A stretch of DNA of 48,762 nucleotides from Prosthecobacter sp. (GTDB lineage: Bacteria; Verrucomicrobiota; Verrucomicrobiia; Verrucomicrobiales; Verrucomicrobiaceae). A program made the position numbers and the translations under genes. Shown one piece after another: positions 24,251-32,584 of the stretch. The DNA is taken from assembly GCF_029946185.1 (NCBI RefSeq), contig NZ_JAQSEA010000115.1:1-48762 (forward strand), read 5' to 3'. The number at the start of each line of letters is the position of its first letter. The first letter of the stretch is position 1. The notes below the pieces were generated by a model. It was not told the DNA's origin. It saw nothing but the letters and a program-made list of their open reading frames with translations, and ran no database searches.

Positions 24251-25828
24251 TCACTTCACTTTCTTCTTCCCTTTGGGCTTGGCGGCAGGTGTGGGCTTGC
24301 GGAGGACGACCGGCACCGCGTTCTGCTGCGCTGCGCCGGAAGAGCTGCGGCCGCTAGTGACGATCTGCTCAAGTTCGGCGGTCATCTTGGCGACGATCTC
24401 AGGGTGCCCGGCCTGCACGTTGTCCTTCTCGGAGATGTCTGTCTTGAGGTTGTAGAGCTGCGTGTCGGGCAGGCCTTTTTCACCAGGGCTGCCGGGCCGT
24501 GGGTCGCTCCAGCCGCCGGAACCGGCGCAGAGTTCGAGCTTCCAGTCGCCTTCACGCAAAGCAAAGGAACCATTAATCGAGTGGTGGATCACACTCTGAC
24601 GCACTGGCTTGCCGGACTCACCCAGCAGCGCGGGCAGAATGCTGAAGCTGTCTTCGGCAGCGGTCTCGGGCAGCTTTGCATCGACGGCGTCAGCAGCTGT
24701 AGCCATAAAATCCGTGAGACACACGATTTGAGCAGAAGTCTGCCCCCCCTTCACCTTCGCAGGCCAGCGCACAATAAAGGGCACGCGGTGACCGCCGTCA
24801 AAAATGTCCGCCTTGTGGCCGCGCATGTTGTAGCTGGGGTTGTGCCCTGCGGCGATCAGCTTGGGGTAGTCGGCGCTCGGGGAACAACCGTTGTCGCTGG
24901 TGACAATGAAGAGCGTGTCCTTCGCGATTCCTGCCTCTTCCGTAGCGCGCATGATCTGACCAATGGCATCGTCCGTTTCCATCACAAAATCAGCGTAAGC
25001 ATTGATGCCACTTTTGCCCTGCCACTTTTCGCTGGGCAGGATAGGTGTGTGGGGGGAGTTCAGCGGCATGTAGAGGAAGAAGGGCGCGCCTTCTTTTGCT
25101 TTCGCCGCGATGACTTTTTTCGCCTCACGTGTGAAGGTGGGCAGCACATCTTCGCCACGGAAGCCGGGGGAGCCGGGGCCTTCGCGGGTGTAGCTCACAG
25201 GTCCGCCTTTGTTCATGACGAGTTTCATTGTCTCCGTGGGATTGGCCACCACGTGATCGTTTTCGATGAAACAATACGGCACCATATCCAGCGAGGCGCT
25301 GATGCCAAAGTAGGTATCGAAGCCGACACTATTCGGGCCGTTGGTGATGGGCTTGGTGTAGTCCACGTTGTTCACCTGCTCGGCCTTTTCGATGTTCAGT
25401 TCCTCCGTGGGGCCTGTGCGCTCCCAATCCATGCCCATGTGCCATTTGCCCACACAATGCGTGGAGTAGCCTTGAGCTTTGAGCATGCTTGCCACAGTCT
25501 GTCTCCCCTGCTCGATCAAACGCGGACTCAGTCCTCCGAGCACGCCGCTTTGCAGCTTCGAGCGCCAGGCATAACGACCCGTCATCACGCCATAGCGTGT
25601 GGGCGTGCAAACGCTGGACCCGGAATGCGCATCCGTGAAAATCATGCCCTCCTTGGCGAGACGGTCAAAGCTCGGTGTGGCGATTTTACCGTCGGGGTTG
25701 AGGCATTTCACATCGCCATAACCAAGATCATCGCAGAGAATGAAGATGATGTTGGGTTTGTCGCCAGCGCTGGCCGTGACGGCGAAAGCGAGGCACAACA
25801 GAGTCGTGAGAGCAAAGAATCGGTTCAT
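24251..25828 (-). CDS. Exported sulfatase (S1 family, formylglycine-type)
   Basis: This 525-residue enzyme has a signal peptide (MNRFFALTTLLCLAFAVTAS, cleavage near AG-DKPN). The catalytic signature is CTPTR at 74-78, whose Cys74 is matured to formylglycine. Metal ligands Asp33-Asp34 (LCDDLGYGD) and a later TSDNG are present, as is the substrate-site stretch VGKWHMG. It should hydrolyse a sulfate ester, probably on a polysaccharide, in the periplasm. A maturase is needed but is not in this window. It follows a small helical protein gene by 21 nt and precedes an isomerase-like gene. A C-terminal Lys-rich tail (KPKGKKKVK) is unusual. Confidence 0.94.
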   Translation of the reverse strand: MNRFFALTTLLCLAFAVTASAGDKPNIIFILCDDLGYGDVKCLNPDGKIATPSFDRLAKEGMIFTDAHSGSSVCTPTRYGVMTGRYAWRSKLQSGVLGGLSPRLIEQGRQTVASMLKAQGYSTHCVGKWHMGMDWERTGPTEELNIEKAEQVNNVDYTKPITNGPNSVGFDTYFGISASLDMVPYCFIENDHVVANPTETMKLVMNKGGPVSYTREGPGSPGFRGEDVLPTFTREAKKVIAAKAKEGAPFFLYMPLNSPHTPILPSEKWQGKSGINAYADFVMETDDAIGQIMRATEEAGIAKDTLFIVTSDNGCSPSADYPKLIAAGHNPSYNMRGHKADIFDGGHRVPFIVRWPAKVKGGQTSAQIVCLTDFMATAADAVDAKLPETAAEDSFSILPALLGESGKPVRQSVIHHSINGSFALREGDWKLELCAGSGGWSDPRPGSPGEKGLPDTQLYNLKTDISEKDNVQAGHPEIVAKMTAELEQIVTSGRSSSGAAQQNAVPVVLRKPTPAAKPKGKKKVK

Positions 25829-25849
25829 GGTGAACCGTCTTCAACGTAC

Positions 25850-26086
25850 TCAACCCTCTGAGCTATCGAGATATTCCAAGGCTTTCGAATAACTGGCCTG
25901 GGTGAGGAAATGATTGAGCCGAGGCGGGAGCTGTGCGCGCAGTTTGAGATGCTCAGCCCCGAGTTCCTCCGAGACCTGCTTTAACGCCTCCAAGTGTGCC
26001 GCCGCATCACGATCCCGAAACGCATGATCGGCGATGAGGTCGAGGCGACGCTGAAGGAGGCTGCGCAATGAATCGAAGGATGTCAT
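25850..26086 (-). CDS. Small helical protein upstream of the sulfatase
   Basis: This 78-residue protein begins MTSFDSLRSLLQRRLDLIADH and is predicted to be almost entirely alpha-helical, with a charged mixture of Arg, Asp and Glu and a C-terminal SKALEYLDSSEG. No family is recognised and no signal peptide is present. The stop lies 21 nt before the sulfatase start, so the two are likely cotranscribed. It may be a small cytoplasmic adaptor or simply a neighbour. The gap upstream to the esterase fusion gene (about 90 nt) shows no gene. Confidence 0.6.
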   Translation of the reverse strand: MTSFDSLRSLLQRRLDLIADHAFRDRDAAAHLEALKQVSEELGAEHLKLRAQLPPRLNHFLTQASYSKALEYLDSSEG

Positions 26087-26175
26087 GCCTACATGTGCTT
26101 GAGGCGGAAGTAACTCACCACCAGTTTTTCGCCCAGTCCCCCATGAAAGGAGAACCTGCCGCCTTACGCTCGCAA

Positions 26176-28044
26176 TCAGAGCTTCGGCTTCGGTGGCGTC
26201 ATCGGAGCCATCTGACCGCTGACGATGCCGTGGGCAGTCGTCTTGCGTTTGTAGATCGCGTCACCGCAGGCGATAAACAGCTCGCCGAGATCTTTGCCAC
26301 CAAAGCACACGTCTTGCGGGGGCTTGGGTGTCGGGATGATGAAATTCACCCGACCGGCTTGATCGAGCACTTGGATGCCGAGTAAGGTGGCAACGTAGAG
26401 CCAGCCGTTGGTGTCCACACAGAGGCCACCAACTTTAAGTTGCTGCCCTCGTATTTCCTCCAAGTCACCAAATGGCTCAAGCGCATGAATAGCGGGCACG
26501 CCTGCCGTGTCAGGTTTTGCAGCGAACGAATCACCACCCGAAGGAGCTTCTACATCGATCACTTGGGCGGAAAAAATAACACCACTCTCTTTCTGACTCG
26601 CATAGATCACAGTTTGGTCTGGCGACAAACAGAGCTTCTCAAATGCACGCACGCTATCAGCATGCACAAACGAGCCTGCGCCACCGGGTTCTTCTTTCTC
26701 AGGGAGAATGAAGATGCCTGCGCCTTTGTGGGGTGAGAAAGGATCACCTTCAGCGAAATTATCTTCAACGCTCACAAGAGTTTTGCCATCACTTCGCATG
26801 ACAAAACTCGAGACACCGGAGAAACGCTGGGGCCGCCTCTTCTTGTCATCGGTATTTAGGGCTTTGAGATAGCGAAATCCTTCAGGTCCCGCAAAGAGAG
26901 CCACAGGCTGGCCTTCTGCGTTGATTCCCAAATCAAATTGAATGTGGGAATTGAGCACTCTATTTGCCATGATCGTGGCGTTTCCTGTAGCTGAAACAGT
27001 CCAGAGCGATGACGAATTTTCAGCAATGACGAATACTGCCCCGTCTTTAGCAGCAGCCAAACGGTGAAAATCGGATCCGTGACCTTCAAGCTTCGAATCC
27101 ACTGGCATTTGAAGCGACCTCAACTCCCCTTCCCCCACCACCTCATAGCCCTTCCACTTCGACTCACTTTTCGCATTCGCTTTGATCTCCATGTCCGTCT
27201 TCCAGTCGCGCCAGAGCCAGCGGAGGACATCAGGGAAAATTTGGGAGGCATGCTTGGCGTTGTGGCCACCCTCGCCCCAGGCGTGGCTCACGTCATACCC
27301 AGCCCAGGAGAGACTGCGCTCCATCGTCTGGTTCGCCATCCACCAGTCCCCGCAGTAGAGATTGTTGTCACCCGTGCCGGATTGCAGAAACACCCGCAGC
27401 GGCTTGGGCTCGAACTTGCGCACCAAAACGGCCAGCTGATCGGCCCCATGAATGCCCACATAGGTGCCCACCCCGGTGAAGACGCGGCGGAAGCGGTCTG
27501 GGCGATGCCACGCCACCATGAAGGCGCAGATGCCGCCGCTGCTGTTGCCTGAGATCGCAGCCTGATTCGGATCTGTGCTCAACTGGATGCCATGCTTCGT
27601 CATGATGGCAGGCAGGAACTCATCGAGGAGAAACTGTGAATAGGTGGGCGTGATGCTGTCGTACTCGAAGCTGCGGTTGAAGCGCGGCAGAGCCTTGTCA
27701 TTCGCCGCAGGCACCACGCCCGGCTTGATGAAAATGCCGACCAGCGGCGGGATGTCCTGTTTGGCAATGAGATTGTCAAAGACGACGGGAGTCTGGTAAA
27801 TGACGCCGTCCTGAAAGACCATGAAAGCTGCGGGCTTGGCTTTGTCGAAACCGGCGGGCAGATAGATCTGGTATTCACGCTCAGTGCCGGGGAAGACGCT
27901 GCCGTCTTTCGCAAGGTAGCTGTCCTTCAGCATCGTTCCCTTCGGCACATTAGGCTGCGGTTTGGAGTCTTCGGTGAGCGGAAAATCCGGCTCGGCCGTG
28001 AATGCCATGCGGGTGAGAAGAAGTAGTGCAAGGAGGGAGCGCAT
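26176..28044 (-). CDS. Exported esterase fused to SMP-30/gluconolactonase-like domain
   Basis: This 622-residue protein has a signal peptide (MRSLLALLLLTRMAFTA). Residues about 20-290 are an alpha/beta hydrolase of the enterochelin-esterase/feruloyl-esterase type: AAISGNSSGGICAF with nucleophile Ser in GNS, and a catalytic His in WGEGGHNAKH. Residues about 300-622 are a beta-propeller of the SMP-30/gluconolactonase kind (GGLCVDTNGWLYVATLLG, DVCFGGKDLGELFIAC). The fusion implies a two-step action on an esterified sugar-lactone or polyphenol-linked glycan. DNA of the propeller half (about 26440-27100) is more AT-rich than the esterase half. It is the last gene on this strand before a divergent operon. 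Confidence 0.88.
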   Translation of the reverse strand: MRSLLALLLLTRMAFTAEPDFPLTEDSKPQPNVPKGTMLKDSYLAKDGSVFPGTEREYQIYLPAGFDKAKPAAFMVFQDGVIYQTPVVFDNLIAKQDIPPLVGIFIKPGVVPAANDKALPRFNRSFEYDSITPTYSQFLLDEFLPAIMTKHGIQLSTDPNQAAISGNSSGGICAFMVAWHRPDRFRRVFTGVGTYVGIHGADQLAVLVRKFEPKPLRVFLQSGTGDNNLYCGDWWMANQTMERSLSWAGYDVSHAWGEGGHNAKHASQIFPDVLRWLWRDWKTDMEIKANAKSESKWKGYEVVGEGELRSLQMPVDSKLEGHGSDFHRLAAAKDGAVFVIAENSSSLWTVSATGNATIMANRVLNSHIQFDLGINAEGQPVALFAGPEGFRYLKALNTDDKKRRPQRFSGVSSFVMRSDGKTLVSVEDNFAEGDPFSPHKGAGIFILPEKEEPGGAGSFVHADSVRAFEKLCLSPDQTVIYASQKESGVIFSAQVIDVEAPSGGDSFAAKPDTAGVPAIHALEPFGDLEEIRGQQLKVGGLCVDTNGWLYVATLLGIQVLDQAGRVNFIIPTPKPPQDVCFGGKDLGELFIACGDAIYKRKTTAHGIVSGQMAPMTPPKPKL

Positions 28045-28167
28045 GCGCGCATGCTGACAGAGGCTGTCACATCCCGCCAGCCTGAATTTATGCGTACCGC
28101 GCTATGAATAAAACACCTATGCCGAGACGTTGAGTTCGGGCTTGTTTCACGGTGCGCACAGGCTAGC

Positions 28168-28917
28168 ATGAGGCAGCTTATTTCACCCCCTCCTCTCATC
28201 CATTTGAAATCCGGTTTCGTTCTCGCTTGCGCACTCGTTGGCGCGGGGCTTGCCATGTCGGCCCCGATGGCGGAGAAGCGCACGGATGATCCGGGGGCAA
28301 GTTCTGACATCGCACTGCTGCGGCTGAGCTACGAGCGCGAGCTGATCGAAGAGAGCCTCGCGCCGGTCAAAGAGCAGATCACCACGCTGGGCACACTGGA
28401 AAAACAGTTCGCCGCCGAGCGTGATTACGACGACGCCATCACCGCACGCGATGAACGTAAGCGTTTGCAAAACGAACTGGCCCGGCTGGACAAGGAGCTG
28501 CTGCTGCTGCAAACACGCGAGCAGACACTCAAGACCTCGCTGCTGCCGGACCGCATCAAGCTCCCGCTCGACGCTGCCACTTTGAGCGATCTGCGGCTCG
28601 ATGGCGGTGCCATCACCGGATGGTCCAAGGTCGGAGCCTCCGCCACCTGGAAGCTGCCCGCGCTGCCCCCTGGGGGGTATGAGGTCATGCTGCGTTACCG
28701 CTGTGGTACTGCGGAAGGTGGCAGGCTGCTGATCAAAGAAGCGCGCTTCACCCTCACCACGAACATCGAAACCACGCTCAAGGGCCCGGAGGAGCGCAGC
28801 GCAGGCACGCTCAAAATTAGCGATGGCTCAGGCACGCTGACACTCTCTGCACAGGCGCTGGTCACCGACAATCTCATGCAACTGCTGGCCGTGGAACTCG
28901 TGCCAGCCACCCGATGA
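28168..28917 (+). CDS. Exported coiled-coil and beta-sandwich protein 1
   Basis: This is the first gene of a four-gene operon and encodes a 249-residue protein. A signal peptide (LKSGFVLACALVGAGLA) is followed by a long charged helix or coiled coil (about residues 45-125) containing the pattern RDYDDAITARDERKRLQ. The C-terminal part (about 135-249) is beta-rich: WSKVGASATWKLPALPPGG and a final TDNLMQLLAVELVPATR, resembling galactose-binding-like or DUF5077-type sandwich modules that bind glycans. No catalytic motif is visible. The stop overlaps the next start by 4 nt. Proteins with this helix pattern are frequent in Verrucomicrobiota but have no known function. Confidence 0.75.
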   Translation: MRQLISPPPLIHLKSGFVLACALVGAGLAMSAPMAEKRTDDPGASSDIALLRLSYERELIEESLAPVKEQITTLGTLEKQFAAERDYDDAITARDERKRLQNELARLDKELLLLQTREQTLKTSLLPDRIKLPLDAATLSDLRLDGGAITGWSKVGASATWKLPALPPGGYEVMLRYRCGTAEGGRLLIKEARFTLTTNIETTLKGPEERSAGTLKISDGSGTLTLSAQALVTDNLMQLLAVELVPATR

Positions 28918-30413
28918 AACGCTCCCTGCCAGCCCTGATTTTCGTTCTGCATGCCTGCGCGGTATTGCTGGCGCAAACACCCGCCCAGGAGCCGGCCGCA
29001 CTCACCGTCACACGCTTGGCATTCATGCGCCAGGTCATGGCGGATTCTCAACTGCTCACCCAGCAGTACGAACGCGCGCTGGCAAAGGTGGAAACCGAAG
29101 TCGCCACGGCGGGTGACTATGAGGAGGCACGCGCCATCCGCATGCGCCGCGAACAATTGCAGGCGCTGTACGCCGGCACAGCATCCAGTCTCGCCACGCC
29201 CCTGCCCCTCACCCAGGCCCGAATGATGGGATCCGCCCAGGCCTCAGGCGAAACACTCGGCGGCTGGCGCTCCAACGGCAGCGGGGCGGAGTGGCTGAAT
29301 TTCCGCCTCACACCGGGCAGCTACCACATCGAATTTGAAGCCAACATGAGTGACGCCCCCGTCGCAGGCAGCATCTATGCCTCTTCCAAGTTCCAGCCGC
29401 AGCAGACCGCCTTGTTTGGATTTGATGAAGTCACGCTGCTGGGCATCGCCGCAGAAAATCACCGCACTTTTGAAATCACCCGCAGCACGGATGAAACCAC
29501 GTTCACCACGGTGCGTGTGGGGCCGCTGACCTTCAGCCGCAATCCTGCCACGCTGCGCTTCACCGCTGCGAATGGATATCCGGCCAACATCATCCGCATC
29601 CGCAATCTACGGCTGGTCCCCGTCACAGACGCCACCGCCACCAGCACGCCCCCACCCACGCAGAGCGGCTCCACCACAGCGATGCAGATGGCCAGCACGA
29701 CTCTGAAAGACGCCATCGGTACCGCAAGGACAGCCGCAGCCGCCAAGTATCTCGACGATTTAAATGATCTCGCAGTGACCAAGCCCGCGCTGAAAGGACA
29801 GATCGATGCCGAAATCCGCCGAATGAAGCGTTTGGAAGATCAAAAAGCAGGACGCTCGGGCGTCAACGCGATCACGACGACCGGCGGTGGTTTCAGTGGC
29901 TTTGAAAGCATCAGCGATGCCCGCCTCGCGGATGAAGAGCCACTCTCCGGCGAACGCTTCAAGGTGGTTTACGAAGGTCGCACAATGATGGTGCGTCTGC
30001 TGTGGATCGACTGCGCGCCGCTGGAGGAAAACACCGCACCTGAAGTGAAACGCTTCGCCAAGCATTTCGACATCGAGGATGAGGATGTGCCAGCCGTGGG
30101 TCGTGCCGCACGCGAATTCACCGCCAGTTATCTGCGCGACAAACCCCTCCGCCTGCTGATCCGCCCGGATCCCGACAAAGACGGCACCATGGCCGCGCTG
30201 CTGTTTTTGCCGAATGTGGGCCTGTATCAAAACGTGCTCGTCAATCACGGGCTGGCAGCCGTGGTGGCGCCTGCGCGTGAGAAACAGCACAACGCCATGG
30301 AGCGTGCCTTTCTCTCCACGCTGAGCGCCATTGAAAACACCGCCAAAAAACGCCGGCCAGCGCCCGGCGCATGGGCGCTCTCCGCTGAGAGTCATGAAGG
30401 GAAGGCACCATGA
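28914..30413 (+). CDS. Exported coiled-coil, beta-sandwich and SNase-like protein 2
   Basis: This 499-residue protein is the largest of three related ones. Its parts, in order, are a signal peptide (MKRSLPALIFVLHACAVLLA), a coiled coil with GDYEEARAIRMRREQLQ (about 50-90), a beta-sandwich with GAEWLNFRLTPGSYHIEF (about 110-240), a Ser/Thr-rich linker, a second helical segment, and a C-terminal SNase-like domain (about 345-470) with MVRLLWIDC at 359-367 and VGRAAREFTASYLRDK. The Arg that pairs with this site in active thermonucleases, in a DRYGR-type loop, is replaced: the loop reads KDGTMA. A non-nuclease or altered role is therefore possible. It overlaps both neighbours by 4 nt. Confidence 0.78.
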   Translation: MKRSLPALIFVLHACAVLLAQTPAQEPAALTVTRLAFMRQVMADSQLLTQQYERALAKVETEVATAGDYEEARAIRMRREQLQALYAGTASSLATPLPLTQARMMGSAQASGETLGGWRSNGSGAEWLNFRLTPGSYHIEFEANMSDAPVAGSIYASSKFQPQQTALFGFDEVTLLGIAAENHRTFEITRSTDETTFTTVRVGPLTFSRNPATLRFTAANGYPANIIRIRNLRLVPVTDATATSTPPPTQSGSTTAMQMASTTLKDAIGTARTAAAAKYLDDLNDLAVTKPALKGQIDAEIRRMKRLEDQKAGRSGVNAITTTGGGFSGFESISDARLADEEPLSGERFKVVYEGRTMMVRLLWIDCAPLEENTAPEVKRFAKHFDIEDEDVPAVGRAAREFTASYLRDKPLRLLIRPDPDKDGTMAALLFLPNVGLYQNVLVNHGLAAVVAPAREKQHNAMERAFLSTLSAIENTAKKRRPAPGAWALSAESHEGKAP

Positions 30414-31177
30414 AGCACCTGCTTATGATCACCGCAGGCCTGCTGCTGCTTGCTGGCCTTACCACAGCCCAGCAGCCCGCGCCTTCTCCCGCCGCCCCCG
30501 CCGCCCCTGCTGCGGGTGCACGCCTGGAGCAGATGGAGGGCATCTACCAGAAGGAGCTGAGCGCACGGCATATTCCTCTGCTTGGCAAGTATCTCATCGA
30601 ATTGCAACGGCAGGCCGCCACCGCCACCGACAAGTCTCCCTACACCGCAGAAATCGCCCGCATCCAGCAAATCATCAGTGCAGGCGGGGTGCTGGATTTG
30701 ATCGCCACCCAGCAGGCGCAGTCCGGCACCATGCCCATGCCGGCCCCCATGCCAGCCCCGGTGCCCATCGAGCAAAAACAAGCCCTCATCGCGCTGTCAC
30801 CCGCACTAGCACAGAAGGTCACACCCAAAGCTCCGGCAGATGCGCAAACCGCCACCATCGGTGAGATCGAGTGGCGCATCGAATTCATCGCTGCTGGCAC
30901 GTATGACATCTTGCTGCATTACGCCTGTCCGGAACTAACGGAACCGCTGACAATCGTGATCGAATGCAACGGCCAGACACTCGAAAAAGAACTGGCTGTC
31001 GAGCGTGCAACCAAAGATGCCCAGTCTTTCCGCATCCTGAGACTCGGCAGCCTCACCTTGACCAGTGATCTTCGCGGCGAGACACTGCGCCTCAGCGCCG
31101 GTGACAAAGTCAGCCCGCAACTCATCGTGAAAAGCCTGCTCATCACCCGGCCAAAACCTCCCGCCCTCAATCCCTAG
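30410..31177 (+). CDS. Exported coiled-coil and beta-sandwich protein 3
   Basis: The third member is 255 residues: a signal peptide (MKHLLMITAGLLLLAGLTTA), a Pro/Ala-rich linker, a short helix with EGIYQKELSARHIPLLGKY and LIELQRQAA, an MPMPAPMPAPVP linker, and a C-terminal beta-sandwich (about 150-250) with IEWRIEFIAAGTYDILLHY and final LIVKSLLITRP. The helix and sandwich correspond to those in the two preceding proteins, so the three are probably ancient paralogues. No catalytic residues are obvious. It overlaps the preceding gene by 4 nt and lies 4 nt before the deacetylase gene. Its function is unknown; an extracellular binding role is inferred. Confidence 0.75.
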   Translation: MKHLLMITAGLLLLAGLTTAQQPAPSPAAPAAPAAGARLEQMEGIYQKELSARHIPLLGKYLIELQRQAATATDKSPYTAEIARIQQIISAGGVLDLIATQQAQSGTMPMPAPMPAPVPIEQKQALIALSPALAQKVTPKAPADAQTATIGEIEWRIEFIAAGTYDILLHYACPELTEPLTIVIECNGQTLEKELAVERATKDAQSFRILRLGSLTLTSDLRGETLRLSAGDKVSPQLIVKSLLITRPKPPALNP

Positions 31178-31181
31178 CGCC

Positions 31182-32495
31182 ATGCGTTTTGTCCTTCCGT
31201 TTATATTTGTTGTCCTCGCTTTAGGCACACTGCCTTCCTGCAAGCGAATCGAGGCCAAACTGCAACGCCTTGCCGAGCAAAGCGGCGTGACCCCGAAACC
31301 GCCTTCACCCACCCCCGAGGAGCCTGCGCTGACGCCCGAAGAACAGGCGATCGAAAAGAAATTGCAGGAGACCGCCCTGCTGGCGGCAGCGGCACCTGTG
31401 CCGGAAATCCCGGCAGGCCCTGCCTTTGAACTCAACAAATCCTCCGTCGTCTCCATCCTTGGCTACCATGATTTCAAAGATCGCGGCGGCAGCCCCATGC
31501 TGATAGCCGAGCCCAAGTTCCGGGCGCAGATGCAGGCCATCAAGGACTCCAAGATCCCTGTCATTTCATTCAGCGAAATGATGGCATGGAAGCGTGGCGA
31601 GAAGAATATCCCCGAAGAAGCCATCGTCATCACCATGGATGACGGCTGGGAGGGTGTGCACACCTATGCCTATCCGGTGCTGCGTGAGTTCGGCTTCCCC
31701 TTCACCATCTACCTCTACAAAAACTATATCGGCGGTGCTGGCCGTTCGATGAGCTGGGAGCAGATCAAAGAGATGATGCAGCACGGCTGTGAAGTCGGCA
31801 GTCACAGTGTCTCCCATGCCAGCCTCAAGACCCCGCCAAAGAACTTGAAGACGGATGCTGATAAGCAGCAGTGGGTCTTGCGTGAGCTCAAGGACTCGCG
31901 CGAGTTTTTGGAGCAAAACCTGCACATCAAATGCCTCTCCTTCGCCTATCCCTATGGCAGTTTCGACGATGCCATCATGGAGACAGGACTGCAAATCGGC
32001 TACGAATCTCTCGTCACTGTCAACGGCCAGAAAGTCAGCTGGGACACCCCAAACGGGAAGCTTGGCCGCTACATTGTTCATGGTGACAACGACATCAATT
32101 TCAAGCTCGCCACCAGCTTCCGCGGTCGCGGTGATGTGGGTTCCAATAAGTTCCTCGTCGCTGACGCCAAAAACGACCAGGGCGAACAGCTCATCCAGTT
32201 CAAGCCCAAGCCGGATGCCGTCATCACCGATCGCCGCCCCCTGATCGAGGCTGATTTGAAAAAAATCGGCACCATCATGCCGGAGAGCATCAAGCTGCGC
32301 ATCGCCGGCCTCGGCACCGTGCCCGTGGATTATGACCCGGCCACCATGGTCGTACGCTTTCAGTTCCCCTACAAACTGCGCCGGGAAGATTGCGCTCTCA
32401 GCCTCAGCTTTCAGCGTGATGCCACCCAGCCCCCCGAAGTCGTGAGCTGGCGCTTCAAGATCGACCTTGAGTCGGCTTACATGCCCCCTCCCTAG
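31182..32495 (+). CDS. Polysaccharide deacetylase lipoprotein (NodB domain)
   Basis: The 437-residue protein has a lipoprotein signal (LGTLPSC lipobox, Cys at about residue 20) and a Pro/Glu-rich linker. The NodB domain (about 85-300) begins VSILGYHDF and shows motif 1 TMDDGW (Asp153, Asp154), motif 2 HSVSH (His208, His212) and motif 3 FAYPYGSFDD, so the metal site and catalytic base appear intact. A C-terminal beta domain (about 330-437) follows. It should deacetylate an N-acetylated glycan at the periplasm or cell surface, like PgaB or chitin/peptidoglycan deacetylases. As last gene of the operon it may act on the glycan bound by the three preceding proteins. Confidence 0.88.
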   Translation: MRFVLPFIFVVLALGTLPSCKRIEAKLQRLAEQSGVTPKPPSPTPEEPALTPEEQAIEKKLQETALLAAAAPVPEIPAGPAFELNKSSVVSILGYHDFKDRGGSPMLIAEPKFRAQMQAIKDSKIPVISFSEMMAWKRGEKNIPEEAIVITMDDGWEGVHTYAYPVLREFGFPFTIYLYKNYIGGAGRSMSWEQIKEMMQHGCEVGSHSVSHASLKTPPKNLKTDADKQQWVLRELKDSREFLEQNLHIKCLSFAYPYGSFDDAIMETGLQIGYESLVTVNGQKVSWDTPNGKLGRYIVHGDNDINFKLATSFRGRGDVGSNKFLVADAKNDQGEQLIQFKPKPDAVITDRRPLIEADLKKIGTIMPESIKLRIAGLGTVPVDYDPATMVVRFQFPYKLRREDCALSLSFQRDATQPPEVVSWRFKIDLESAYMPPP

Positions 32496-32584
32496 CCTTC
32501 ATTTCACCGCCTTGATTCGTCCCGCCTTCGCAGTTGCCTTCAGTGGCCTGCTGCCGACTATCCTAGGCTCTATTCTTTCTCCCG

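Noticed and set aside
24146-25861. 571-codon open frame antisense to the sulfatase
   Set aside because: The sulfatase motif CTPTR and signal peptide support the minus-strand frame.
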